64,000 bases of DNA, taken from assembly GCA_947244325.1 (NCBI GenBank), contig CAMXJY010000001.1, positions 295,289-359,288 on the forward strand, given 5' to 3'. The notes below the pieces were generated by a model. The model had not been told where the DNA came from. It did no database searches and saw only the letters and a program-made list of their open reading frames with translations. Below are positions 8,612 to 17,921 of this stretch, piece after piece. Position 1 is the first letter of the stretch; every line of letters begins with the position of its first letter. The position numbers were made by a program, and so were the translations under genes. Source of the DNA: an uncultured Clostridium sp. GTDB lineage: Bacteria > Bacillota > Clostridia > TANB77 > CAG-508.

Positions 8612-10273
8612 TTAAAAGATACCTACGATTTCTCCATTTTCATCAATTCTAATTTCTTCTGCTGCAGGCTTTCTTGGCAATCCTGGCATAGTAAATATTT
8701 TTCCAGTTTTAATAACTACAAATTCTGCTCCATTTTTAACAATCGCTTCTTTTATAGTTATATCAAAAGGATCTTCACACAATAAATTTTTAGCATTATC
8801 TGAAAAAGAATATTGTGTTTTCGCAATACATACTGGATAATTTCCATATCCTAAACTTTCAATCTGCTCTATTTGTTTTTCCGCTTGTTCTAAATATTTA
8901 ACTCCAGATGCTCCATAAACTTCTTTTGCTACTTTTTCTATTTTTTCTTTTATACTTTCATTATCTTTATATACAAAATTAATTTTATTTTCTTTTTCTG
9001 ATAGTTCAACTACTTTTTCTGCTAAATCTATAGCACCTTCTCCACCTTTTGCCCACACTTCTGTTAAACTTAAAGGCACCCCTATTTCTTCTAGCTTTTT
9101 TTGTAAAAATTCTATTTCTTTTTCTGTATCATTTTGATATCTATTTATTGCTACAATAGGATTTAATCCATATCTATTTTTTATATTATCAATATGTCTT
9201 TTTAAATTTTCAATTCCTATATTCAATGCTTCTATATTTTCTTTTGAACAATCTTCTTGTTTTACTCCACCATGATATTTCAAAGCTTTTAAAGTTGCTA
9301 CACATACAGCAGCTGATGGGTTTAAACCTGATTTTCTACATTTTATATTAACAAATTTTTCTGCTCCTAAATCAGCTCCAAATCCAGCTTCTGTAATAAC
9401 ATAGTCTCCTAATTTTAAAGCAAGCTTTGTAGCTATTACACTATTACATCCATGTGCTATATTAGCAAAAGGACCACCATGAATTATAGCTAAATTATGT
9501 TCTAAAGTTTGTACTATATTAGGATTTAATGCATCTTTTAATAAAACTGTTAAAGCGCCTTCTGCTTTTAAATCTTTAGCAAAAATAGGTTTATCATCTT
9601 CATTATATCCTACAATAATATTTCCAATTCTTCTTTCTAAATCTTTTAAATCTTTAGATAAACAAAAGATTGCCATAATTTCAGATGCAACTGATATATC
9701 AAAACCGTCTTCTCTTGGATTCATATTTTTTTCTTTTGAAAGCCCTATTTCAACTTCTCTTAAAGCTCTATCATTTAAGTCTACACATCTTTTCCAAATT
9801 ACCTTTTTAAATTTTAATTCATTTCCATAGTAAATATGATTATCAATAATTGCTGATAATAAATTATTTGCAGAAGTTATAGCATGTATATCTCCTGTAA
9901 AATGTAAATTTATATCTTCCATAGGAGCAACTTGAGCATGTCCACCACCTGTAGCTCCCCCTTTTACACCAAATACTGGTCCAAGTGATGGTTCTCTTAA
10001 TGCCAAAACTGATTTTTTTCCTATTCTATTTAAAGCATCAGAAAGTCCAATTGCAATTGTAGTCTTACCTTCGCCAAGTGGTGTAGGATTTATTGCAGTT
10101 ACTAATATTAGTTTTCCATCTTTTTTTTCACTTACTTTATCAATAAATTTTTTTGATATTTTAGCTTTATATTTTCCATATAATTCAATATCATCTTCTG
10201 CAATATCAAATTTTTCTGCTATATTTGTTATCTTTTGTAATTCTACACTTCTTGCAATTTCAATATCAGTCAT
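8612..10273 (-). CDS. fhs: Formate-tetrahydrofolate ligase
   Basis: A 553-residue cytosolic enzyme that makes 10-formyl-THF from formate, THF and ATP, feeding purine and fMet-tRNA synthesis and, in acetogens, the Wood-Ljungdahl methyl branch. It has the characteristic P-loop TPLGEGKTT (about residues 64-72), REPSLGPVFGVKGGATGGG (about 93-111) and the GGPFANIAHG segment, and ends with the conserved PGLPRKPAAE stretch. The length is normal for the homotetrameric bacterial enzyme. It is followed after 12 bases by a polytopic membrane protein gene (upstream on the minus strand), which may share its transcript. Confidence 0.97.
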   Translation of the reverse strand: MTDIEIARSVELQKITNIAEKFDIAEDDIELYGKYKAKISKKFIDKVSEKKDGKLILVTAINPTPLGEGKTTIAIGLSDALNRIGKKSVLALREPSLGPVFGVKGGATGGGHAQVAPMEDINLHFTGDIHAITSANNLLSAIIDNHIYYGNELKFKKVIWKRCVDLNDRALREVEIGLSKEKNMNPREDGFDISVASEIMAIFCLSKDLKDLERRIGNIIVGYNEDDKPIFAKDLKAEGALTVLLKDALNPNIVQTLEHNLAIIHGGPFANIAHGCNSVIATKLALKLGDYVITEAGFGADLGAEKFVNIKCRKSGLNPSAAVCVATLKALKYHGGVKQEDCSKENIEALNIGIENLKRHIDNIKNRYGLNPIVAINRYQNDTEKEIEFLQKKLEEIGVPLSLTEVWAKGGEGAIDLAEKVVELSEKENKINFVYKDNESIKEKIEKVAKEVYGASGVKYLEQAEKQIEQIESLGYGNYPVCIAKTQYSFSDNAKNLLCEDPFDITIKEAIVKNGAEFVVIKTGKIFTMPGLPRKPAAEEIRIDENGEIVGIF

Positions 10274-10285
10274 AGTACAATCCTC

Positions 10286-11788
10286 CTATTTTATAATTTT
10301 ATATAGATATGCTTTTCTTGCTAAACATTTATCATTTGTAGAATATAATAATTCTAATTTTTCTTTAGATTTATTAAAAGAATTCAAATCCATAATATTA
10401 GAATCATTAGATACTAAATTTAAAACATATATATCTTCATCTTCAAATTTTTTAATTGACTCTTCTATATAGAATTCATTTTGTTTATCTAAAAATTTAT
10501 TCCAAACTGCATACGTCATATAAGTGTTATCTGTTGCATCATAAAATTTATAATCTTTTCCAGAAAGATATACTTCTACTGATGATATTGAATCCCAGTT
10601 TACTGTTATAAATGTGCTTCCTTCTTCTATATTTTCTTCAATATATTCAGCTACATTTTTAGAATCATTATATGGGTATTTTATCTCATCTTTAATAACT
10701 CTAATTGTATTTGGAATAGATAGAATGCAAATAATGAAAATAGCAATTTCTAATAATTCTAATTTATTTTTATTTATACAATCTCTTTTTATATTCCATG
10801 AAAAATATAACAAAAATATAAATGGAAGTACAGTTCTTTGATTTGTAAAAATTCCAAATATAAAAGTTTGAACAAATAAATAAAATATTAAACCAAAGAA
10901 AAATATCAATCCCTGTTTCTTATTTACTTTTATTGATTGTATAATTATTGATATTAATAAACCTAAGTAACCAATAAAAATTACAAAATCTGATAATTTT
11001 ATTCCAATTAAAACATTAAATAATTCTTTAAAATAATTAATACATCTTAATAATACTACTTCTGGAACATCACTTCCATGTGTTGCAGCTATTGAAAAAA
11101 TATATCCTGCTACTGCACAGAAAACTACTGTTAGCATTCCTAAAATGGCAATAACTGCTCCTATTATTAATTTTATGTTTTGATTTTTAGTGTTTTCTTT
11201 ATATTTATCTAAAAATTGCTCTTTAAAAAAGAATAAATATATAAAAAATGAAATTCCGAGTACAATTATATGTGTATTTGCTAAAATTGCTATTGCAACG
11301 CCATACAAAATTGGATACTTTTCTGGTGTTTCATTCATAATAGAAATTATTATTAACATTAAAGCAATAATAGAATATGGTCTTAAAAATACTGGCATAT
11401 AATACAAGAATACTGGACTAAATAAAATTAATATCTTTACAATTCCTCTATATGGAGCTTTTGTTAGAATGAAAATTCCAGTAAACATTGCAATAATTAT
11501 CATTACTATTTTTGAAAATTCATATGATATTCCTGTTTTCGCAAAAATAGTTAATATGTAATACCAAAAAAATGAATGTCCTTCAAATCTCATTTGTTTT
11601 ATAATGTCCAAAAAATTCAAATCTCTTGCAATTAACCAAGCTTGTGATTCATCTTCCCATGCCTCATGATAATTTGAAACAATTATTATTAAACTTAAAT
11701 ATATTATAAAAAATAAAAATGTAAAAATTTTATTGATTTTTATATTGCTTTGAATTTTTTTAATTTTCTCTAATATATTATCTTTCAT
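10286..11788 (-). CDS. Polytopic membrane glycosyltransferase-like protein
   Basis: A 500-residue protein with about ten to twelve transmembrane segments. After the first helix comes an extracellular loop with EAWEDESQAWLIARD, and a later GHSFFWY. An acidic residue pair in the first loop is typical of GT-C enzymes (PMT/ArnT-like) using polyprenyl-phosphate sugars. The C-terminal 130 residues look like a soluble extracytoplasmic domain. No specific substrate can be assigned. The gene lies between fhs and the YuiD-like gene on the same strand with about 10-base gaps, so it is likely co-transcribed. Confidence 0.6.
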   Translation of the reverse strand: MKDNILEKIKKIQSNIKINKIFTFLFFIIYLSLIIIVSNYHEAWEDESQAWLIARDLNFLDIIKQMRFEGHSFFWYYILTIFAKTGISYEFSKIVMIIIAMFTGIFILTKAPYRGIVKILILFSPVFLYYMPVFLRPYSIIALMLIIISIMNETPEKYPILYGVAIAILANTHIIVLGISFFIYLFFFKEQFLDKYKENTKNQNIKLIIGAVIAILGMLTVVFCAVAGYIFSIAATHGSDVPEVVLLRCINYFKELFNVLIGIKLSDFVIFIGYLGLLISIIIQSIKVNKKQGLIFFFGLIFYLFVQTFIFGIFTNQRTVLPFIFLLYFSWNIKRDCINKNKLELLEIAIFIICILSIPNTIRVIKDEIKYPYNDSKNVAEYIEENIEEGSTFITVNWDSISSVEVYLSGKDYKFYDATDNTYMTYAVWNKFLDKQNEFYIEESIKKFEDEDIYVLNLVSNDSNIMDLNSFNKSKEKLELLYSTNDKCLARKAYLYKIIK

Positions 11789-11797
11789 TTTATTTCC

Positions 11798-12238
11798 TTA
11801 TACAATAAATCCTACTATTATACCAAGCACAGCTCCTGCAAATACTTGTACTGGTGTATGTCCTAAAGCTTCAATTAATCTTTCTTGAACTTCTCCAGTA
11901 GTTAATCCTGGCGTATCCAAAATTTTATTTAATATTCTTGCTTGCTTTCCTGCAGCTCTTCTAATTCCTGCTGCATCATACATAACTACAAATGCCATTA
12001 TTACAGCAATTCCAAAAATTCCAGAATCAAAACCATATTCTCTTCCAACGCAAGTAGCTACAGAACATACAATCGCAGAATGTGAACTTGGCATTCCTCC
12101 TGCTCCTAAAATTCTTTTTACATTTAATCTTTTATTTTTAACTAAATCTGTAATTACTTTAAATGTTTGAATAAAAAACCATAATAAAAATGGTACAATA
12201 ATACATTTATTATTTATTATTTGATTAAATATTTCCAT
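11798..12238 (-). CDS. Divergent PAP2 family membrane protein (YuiD-like)
   Basis: A 146-residue membrane protein of the DUF212/divergent PAP2 family. It has GAGGMPSSHSA (about residues 46-56), the SxxxH phosphatase signature, and a C-terminal GHTPVQVFAGAVLG stretch with the second conserved His. Members are related to phosphatidic acid phosphatases; the natural substrate is not established. It has four to five helices. It follows xseB after 5 bases, so it sits in the xseA-xseB operon. Confidence 0.85.
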   Translation of the reverse strand: MEIFNQIINNKCIIVPFLLWFFIQTFKVITDLVKNKRLNVKRILGAGGMPSSHSAIVCSVATCVGREYGFDSGIFGIAVIMAFVVMYDAAGIRRAAGKQARILNKILDTPGLTTGEVQERLIEALGHTPVQVFAGAVLGIIVGFIV

Positions 12239-12243
12239 AGTAA

Positions 12244-12480
12244 TTAATCTTCAGGATTGAAGTTTTCCTCCTTTATTTCATTGTTTTCATTTATAAGTAT
12301 AGTTATTCTTTTTTCTGCATCTTCTAATTTACTATTACATTCCTTAGAAATTTGCATTCCTTCTTCAAATAATTTTACAGATTCATCTAATGATAATTGC
12401 TCTTTTTCCAATTTATTTGTAATCTCTTCTAACTTAACCATTAATTCTTCAAAATTTGATTCTTTTTTTGCACTCATCAT
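12244..12480 (-). CDS. xseB: Exodeoxyribonuclease VII small subunit
   Basis: A 78-residue helical protein with FEELMVKLEEITNKLE and SLDESVKLFEEGM, the two halves of the XseB hairpin. Several copies bind one XseA to form exonuclease VII, which degrades single-stranded DNA. It lies downstream of xseA with one short secreted-protein gene between them. Confidence 0.93.
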   Translation of the reverse strand: MMSAKKESNFEELMVKLEEITNKLEKEQLSLDESVKLFEEGMQISKECNSKLEDAEKRITILINENNEIKEENFNPED

Positions 12481-12496
12481 ATTTTCCTTTCTTGTA

Positions 12497-13006
12497 TTAA
12501 TAATCTACCATTACAGTTTTTTTCTCTAAATTAACTATAAAATAATTTTTAACTGATGCTGTTTCAGAAGAAACAACAGCTATTATGTATTCTCCACTTG
12601 ATGTAACTGAATCACATCTAAATGTTACTGTATTATCTTCTCCCCATTGTGCTTTTACTAAATTTATTGCTTGTTCTTTTTTATCTGTTGTACCAACATC
12701 AGAATTTTCATAAACCGCACTTGAAGGAACTACATCAGCAGGTTTTGAACTTACTTTATTTTCTGGAACTACTGCTGTATTTTCAGTAGTATTATTTTCA
12801 TCAACCACATTTTCTGATTCATTAGTAATATTTTCATCTACTATATTTTCTTCATCTATTACTGCTTCATTTTCAACTTTATTTTCTTGAGGCTCATTTT
12901 CAACCTTACTATCTTTTGATGTTAATTTAAAAGTTGCAAAAACTACGCCTACAAACAATATAATAACACATATGATACTTAAAATTATTTTTACAGTTTT
13001 ATTCAT
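12497..13006 (-). CDS. Membrane-anchored small domain protein
   Basis: A 169-residue protein with an N-terminal transmembrane or signal segment (about 5-26), a low-complexity acidic linker (Glu/Asn/Val-rich, about 33-85) and a C-terminal domain of about 60 residues with KKEQAINLVKAQWGED, resembling PepSY/DUF5590-type small extracytoplasmic folds. The outer domain may inhibit or bind a wall enzyme, but this is inference only. It lies between xseA and xseB, an unusual insertion into that pair. Confidence 0.55.
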   Translation of the reverse strand: MNKTVKIILSIICVIILFVGVVFATFKLTSKDSKVENEPQENKVENEAVIDEENIVDENITNESENVVDENNTTENTAVVPENKVSSKPADVVPSSAVYENSDVGTTDKKEQAINLVKAQWGEDNTVTFRCDSVTSSGEYIIAVVSSETASVKNYFIVNLEKKTVMVDY

Positions 13007-13090
13007 AACTATTTCTCCTTTACTTATATATCAATATTCTTATGACCTTTTAAAATCAATTTATCTACTATATAAAAATAAAATATAAAA

Positions 13091-14293
13091 TCAAATAATT
13101 TTTGCTTTGGCAGTCCCATCTTGAAATCTTAAACTAATTTCCATATCCTTTTTTAAATCTTTTGATTTAGTTACAACATTACCTTTCTCATCCGAAATTA
13201 CCGAATATCCTCTAGTTAAAGTTTTTAAAGGACTTAAAGCATCTAATTTAGTAATAAGTTTTGTAGCATCTATTTTAGAATCTTTTAGCTTTTTCATACT
13301 ACTATTTTCTATAGACTTTATAAACTTATCAATTTGCATATAATAATCATTTACTCTTTGCAATGGCTCTCTATAAACATTTGAGTTTAAGCATTTTTCA
13401 AATCTTAATCTCATAAATTCTGTTTTTTGCTTTAATGCCATCTTAAGTCTTCTCTGAAATAAATTTATACTATATTCTAATTCAGATACATCAGTTACTG
13501 CAAGTTCCGCAGCTGCAGATGGTGTAGGTGCTCTTAAATCTGCTACAAAATCTGCTATTGTAAAATCAGTCTCATGTCCTACTGCTGAAATTACTGGTAT
13601 TTCAGATTCAAATATTGCTCTAGCAACTATTTCTTCATTAAACGGCCACAAATCTTCTATTGACCCTCCACCTCTTGCTACTATCAAACAATCTGCTAAT
13701 TTTTTATCATTCATTAATTTAATTGCTTTAGCTATTTTTGCTCCAGCACCTTCTCCTTGAACAGGTACTGGCATAAGTCTTATATAAACGTTTGGATTTC
13801 TTCTTGTTGATACATTTATTATATCTCTAATTACTGCTCCTGTATTTGAAGTTAAAACTCCAATTATTTTTGGCATAAACGGAATAGGCTTTTTATGTAC
13901 ATCATCAAATAATCCTTCTTCAGATAATTTACTTTTTAGTTCTTCATAAGCAGTATATAAACTTCCCATACCATCTTCTTGCATCGCTTTGCAATAAATT
14001 TGATAAACTCCATCTCTTTCATATACTGATACAGCTCCAAAAACTAAAACTTTCATACCATCTTTAGGAACAAAATTTAAAGTAACTGTTGACGATTTAA
14101 ACATTACACATTTTATAAGAGAGCTTTCATCTTTTAAAGTAAAATACATATGACCTGTATAATGATGTTTAAAATTAGAAATTTCCCCTTTAACTAGTAC
14201 ACTGTTTAAAAATTCGTCCTCAGCTACTCTATCTTTAACATACTTATTTAATTCTGTTACAGAAATTGGATTAAGCTTCATTTGTTTCTCCAT
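13091..14293 (-). CDS. xseA: Exodeoxyribonuclease VII large subunit
   Basis: A 400-residue catalytic subunit of exonuclease VII. An N-terminal OB-fold (about 8-105, with VLVKGEISNFKHHYTGHMYF) binds single-stranded DNA. The central domain carries GVLTSNTGAVIRDI and DCLIVARGGGSIEDLWPFN plus AVGHETDFTIADFVADLRAPTP with catalytic His/Asp. A coiled-coil region follows, then the C-terminal LTRGYSV. The start overlaps the 3' end of nusB by 23 bases, so the two are translationally coupled. Confidence 0.96.
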   Translation of the reverse strand: MEKQMKLNPISVTELNKYVKDRVAEDEFLNSVLVKGEISNFKHHYTGHMYFTLKDESSLIKCVMFKSSTVTLNFVPKDGMKVLVFGAVSVYERDGVYQIYCKAMQEDGMGSLYTAYEELKSKLSEEGLFDDVHKKPIPFMPKIIGVLTSNTGAVIRDIINVSTRRNPNVYIRLMPVPVQGEGAGAKIAKAIKLMNDKKLADCLIVARGGGSIEDLWPFNEEIVARAIFESEIPVISAVGHETDFTIADFVADLRAPTPSAAAELAVTDVSELEYSINLFQRRLKMALKQKTEFMRLRFEKCLNSNVYREPLQRVNDYYMQIDKFIKSIENSSMKKLKDSKIDATKLITKLDALSPLKTLTRGYSVISDEKGNVVTKSKDLKKDMEISLRFQDGTAKAKII

Positions 14294-14699
14294 TTAGATT
14301 TTTTTCTTTTACAACACTTGCTAAAATTCCATTAATAAAAACTGGTGCTGATTCATCAGCATATTTTTTGGCAAGTTCTACAACTTCATTTATAGCAACT
14401 TTATATGGTAAAGATTTATAAACCATTTCATAAATTGCAAGTTTAATTAAACTTAAATTGATTTTTGAAATTCTATTTAAACTCCAATTTTCTTTTAGAT
14501 TATTAGTTATTAAAGAATTAATTTCTTCTGAGTTTTTACTTATTCCATCTCTTATATCTTTTAAATACTCTATAACTTGATTATTTGTTATTTCATTATT
14601 TTCTACAAATATATCAAATTGTCCTTCTTCACTTTCTTTTTGAATTTCTATCTCATAAATTAGCTTAAAAGCTAATTCTCTCATTGCGGACCTTTGCAT
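14271..14699 (-). CDS. nusB: Transcription antitermination factor NusB
   Basis: A 142-residue all-helical protein of standard NusB length. It opens with RSAMRELAFKLIYEIE and ends with a helix containing PVFINGILASVV. NusB binds boxA RNA with S10 and supports rRNA antitermination. It follows the Asp23/AmaP/DUF2273 cluster, the usual Clostridia order, and overlaps xseA. A GGAGGAG site lies before the ATG. Confidence 0.95.
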   Translation of the reverse strand: MQRSAMRELAFKLIYEIEIQKESEEGQFDIFVENNEITNNQVIEYLKDIRDGISKNSEEINSLITNNLKENWSLNRISKINLSLIKLAIYEMVYKSLPYKVAINEVVELAKKYADESAPVFINGILASVVKEKNLNGETNEA

Positions 14700-14708
14700 C
14701 GTCTCCTC

Positions 14709-14936
14709 CTAAAACTTATCTATAAACTCTTTTAATTTTTCTTTTACATTTGATTTATTTTTTTGTACATAATTTCCCAAAAACATACCTGCTAAAACTA
14801 TAACTATTCCTATTAATAATCTATAGATTTGAGTAAAACATAATATTAATGCTATAATTCCGCCAAGTGTTGCTCCTCCGTAATTAGCAATAAATGAATT
14901 AAAATCTTTATTATCGTTTTCATTATTATCATTCAT
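14709..14936 (-). CDS. DUF2273 small membrane protein
   Basis: A 75-residue protein with an acidic N-terminus, two membrane segments (about 21-55) including GGIIALILCF, and a basic C-terminal helix. DUF2273 proteins always sit beside Asp23 and AmaP in Firmicutes and are thought to help tether Asp23 to the membrane. It lies 6 bases after amaP and 9 before nusB in one operon. Confidence 0.82.
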   Translation of the reverse strand: MNDNNENDNKDFNSFIANYGGATLGGIIALILCFTQIYRLLIGIVIVLAGMFLGNYVQKNKSNVKEKLKEFIDKF

Positions 14937-14942
14937 TTTAAA

Positions 14943-15590
14943 CTACTCCTCTCCTAATTTATTTTCTTCTACATTCTCTTCTTTTTCTTGTTCTTCTGTT
15001 CCTTTATTTTCTTCATCTTCCACTGGAGATGGTAATCCTTTTACTTTTTTTGAAGTTATATTTTTTATTTTTATATTTACTTCTTTTACTTCTAAATCTG
15101 CTGTTCTTTTCATTGCATCTTTTATTTTTCTTTGTAACTCATTAGAAACATCTTTTAACATTACATCTTTACTAACAATTGCTGTTACATATACAATTAA
15201 ATTTTTATTTCTATCTAAAATTGTTTTACTTGCAACTGTATCAGCTCCTGGAACTTCTTTTGTAACACTAGCAATTAAATTTTCTAAACTTTCTTTTGAT
15301 ATTACAAGCTTTCCACTTGTATTTTCTAAAACTATCCCTTCTTTTCCATTGCTTTCTGGCTTACTAGTAAAGAATAAACCTTTAATAGCAAGTAACATTA
15401 ATACTGCAAGAACTCCTATTATAATTTTTAAACTATTTTCTCCTGATAACACGCTCGCTACTGGGTTTATTATCTCTTCAACAGATACTATTCCTGTCAT
15501 TACTAAAACTATTGCTATTGTTACTGCTAAAATTATTATTGAAAATATTTTTAAAACTAACTTATCTAAAAATTTCATATTTTCCTCCAA
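14943..15590 (-). CDS. amaP: Alkaline shock response membrane anchor protein AmaP
   Basis: A 215-residue protein with two transmembrane helices (about 10-30 and 55-74), then an Asp23-like cytosolic domain and an acidic tail with runs of Glu. In staphylococci AmaP binds Asp23 to the membrane. The asp23 gene lies 24 bases upstream and DUF2273 just downstream, the standard trio. The Glu-rich tail (about 183-215) is longer than I would expect. Confidence 0.88.
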   Translation of the reverse strand: MEENMKFLDKLVLKIFSIIILAVTIAIVLVMTGIVSVEEIINPVASVLSGENSLKIIIGVLAVLMLLAIKGLFFTSKPESNGKEGIVLENTSGKLVISKESLENLIASVTKEVPGADTVASKTILDRNKNLIVYVTAIVSKDVMLKDVSNELQRKIKDAMKRTADLEVKEVNIKIKNITSKKVKGLPSPVEDEENKGTEEQEKEENVEENKLGEE

Positions 15591-15614
15591 TTCATAGTTT
15601 AACTATTACTATTA

Positions 15615-16055
15615 TTATTCTACTTCAGTTTCATTATTTTCTTCTTGAACTTGTTCTTTTTCTTCTTTATCACTTATTGCATGAACACCTTGAACATGTA
15701 CATTAACTTCTAATACCTTTAGTCCTGTCATATTTTCAACAGATTTCTTTACTCTTGTTTGAATTTCAAAAGCAACATCAGGTATTCTAGCTCCATATTC
15801 TACAATTATATTTACATCTATTTTAGCACTTTTTTCTCCAACATCAACTTTTATACCTTTAGCTAAATTTTTCTTACCACTTAAAGCTTCTGTGATTCCT
15901 GCAAATCCACCAGCCATTCCATAAACTCCTGAAACTTCTGAAACAGCTATTCCTGCATAAGTTGCAACAGCTTCATTAGCTATTTTTATTGTATCATTTC
16001 CTTCTACTGAAATTTCATCAGTAGTCTCAATAATTTCATCATTGTTTTCTTCCAT
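15615..16055 (-). CDS. Asp23/Gls24 family envelope stress protein
   Basis: A 146-residue protein with the Asp23 core: VSGVYGMAGGFAG, the alternating KGIKVDVGEKSAKIDV strands, and VEVNVHVQGVHA-like strands at the C-terminus, flanked by acidic tails. Asp23 forms a membrane-associated network implicated in cell-envelope homeostasis. First gene of the asp23-amaP-DUF2273-nusB-xseA operon, preceded by a GGAATG-type site. Confidence 0.9.
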   Translation of the reverse strand: MEENNDEIIETTDEISVEGNDTIKIANEAVATYAGIAVSEVSGVYGMAGGFAGITEALSGKKNLAKGIKVDVGEKSAKIDVNIIVEYGARIPDVAFEIQTRVKKSVENMTGLKVLEVNVHVQGVHAISDKEEKEQVQEENNETEVE

Positions 16056-16273
16056 AATATAATCATTCCTTTCTTGTTTAGATTAGAATTTTTTCAAACT
16101 AAACTTCTAAAATATACTATTATTATGACACAATTAGTATATCAATATAATAACTTTTTTACAAGTATTTTTATAAAGTCTTAAGAAAATATCAAACATC
16201 TAATACTCTAGCTTTTTTCATATAAATATTCTATATTTTTCTCTCCTAAATCAATACTATTATTTTTTAATTA

Positions 16274-17252
16274 TTATTCAAATCTTTCTCCTAATGCAAT
16301 TTTATTTCCTCTTAAAAAATCTCCTATATTCATTCTTTTAGCATTTTCTCCTTGTATCTCAAGTACTCCGAATTACTCCACCTTTAGCCTTTATATATAA
16401 TCCTTTTTTCTCATTTACCATTATTACAGTACCTTCATTTGTTTCATCATATTCTAAATGCTCAAAACCTTGTGATATATTACTAAATTCATCTTTAGAA
16501 AAATTTTGAACTTTCCAAAATTTTACCTTTTTTCCATTTAAAAATGAATATGTTCCCATAATAGGATTTAATCCTCTAACAAGATTTTTTATTTGGTAAC
16601 TTTCTTTTTCTTGCCAATTAATTTTTGACATCTCTTTATCTAACATTGGAGCAAGAGTAAATTCTTCTGGTTGAACTATTCTTTTTACAGTTTCATTTTC
16701 AATTTGTTTTACACTTTCCAAAAGTAACTCTGCACCTATAGTAGATAATCTATCCCAAAGTTCTCCTGTGGTTTCATCTTCTCCTATATCTACTTCTTTT
16801 TGCATAATAATATCTCCTGCATCCATTTGTTCATTTAGATACATTATAGTTACTCCAGTGGTTTTATCTCCATTTAATATTGCCCATTGTATTGGTGCTG
16901 AACCTCTATATTTTGGAAGCATTGAAGGATGAACATTTATACATCCTAGTGGTGGAATCTTTAAAAAAGATTTTGGAAGTATTACTCCATAAGAAACAAC
17001 ACAAACTAAATCTGGTTTTAATGCTTTTATTTCTTCTTTAAATTCTGTATTATTAGTAATTTTTTCCGGCTGAAAAATTTTAAAGTTTTTCTCTAAAGCA
17101 TATTCTTTTACTGGAGATAATACAAGTTTCATACCTCTTCCAGATGGTCTATCAGGAACTGTAACCACTCCACAAATCTCATATCCTGCATTATATAATT
17201 TATCCAAAGACTCTCTTGCAAAATCAGGAGTTCCCATAAAAAGTATTTTCAT
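16274..17252 (-). CDS. fmt: Methionyl-tRNA formyltransferase with one CGGN +1 site
   Basis: Fmt formylates initiator Met-tRNA with 10-formyl-THF. MGTPDFARESL, the catalytic NVHPSMLPKYRGSAPIQWAIL segment (about residues 106-126) and the TGVTIMYL motif are clear. In the zero frame the protein stops at 297 residues, cutting the C-terminal tRNA-binding OB domain three codons after an in-frame CGG (16370-16368, codon 295). Skipping its C continues as GVLEIQGENAKRM...FLRG...GERFE to a TAA at 16276-16274, giving 325 residues, near the normal 310-320. An essential or near-essential gene would hardly be broken, so this strongly supports CGGN decoding. It lies 97 bases downstream of def. Confidence 0.9.
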
Positions 17253-17349
17253 TTATATTTTTTTTCGTATAATTAATAACTAATATTATACGAAACTCCT
17301 TTTATAATATATTTAGGTTTTTACGGTACCTATAAACCTTAATTTTATC

Positions 17350-17835
17350 TTATTTTTTATTTTCGTTTGGAGTTACTGTTTCTAATGTTCCAGGTTTTAC
17401 TTTATCTGTAAATACTATACCATTTAAGTGATCTATCTCATGGCATAAAGCTTGTGCAAGCAAATCTTTTGCTTTTAATTTTACCTTTTTCCCATCGATA
17501 TCTAGTGCTTCTACTACAACTTCTTTTGGTCTTTCTACTTTTCCATATTTATTTGGAAAACTTAAACAACCTTCATCAACTTCTTGAATTCCTTTTTCTT
17601 TCACAAGTACAGGATTTATTAAAGTAAATTGAGTTCCTTCTTCATATAAATCTATAACAATTATTCTTTTTAAAACCCCAACTTGTGGTCCTGCTAAACC
17701 AACTCCATCCCATTTATGCATTGTTTCCATCATATCTTTTGCAAGCTCTTTTATTTTATCGTCAATTACTTCAATTTCTCTTGAACGTTTTTTTAATATT
17801 TCATCATTTTCATATCTTAAATTTCTAATTGCCAT
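17350..17835 (-). CDS. def: Peptide deformylase
   Basis: A 161-residue metalloenzyme that removes the formyl group from nascent proteins. All three signature motifs are present: GVGLAGPQVG (about 45-54), EGCLSFP (about 88-94) with the metal Cys, and HEIDHLNG (about 131-138) with the two metal His and catalytic Glu. It sits between priA and fmt in the usual order, so formylation and deformylation genes are adjacent. Confidence 0.97.
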   Translation of the reverse strand: MAIRNLRYENDEILKKRSREIEVIDDKIKELAKDMMETMHKWDGVGLAGPQVGVLKRIIVIDLYEEGTQFTLINPVLVKEKGIQEVDEGCLSFPNKYGKVERPKEVVVEALDIDGKKVKLKAKDLLAQALCHEIDHLNGIVFTDKVKPGTLETVTPNENKK

Positions 17836-17921
17836 TTTTATAACCCCTTTTACTTAATATAATTTTATATAATACATTATAACATTCAATAATTTTATAA
17901 ATAACTCCATCCCAATGGAGA

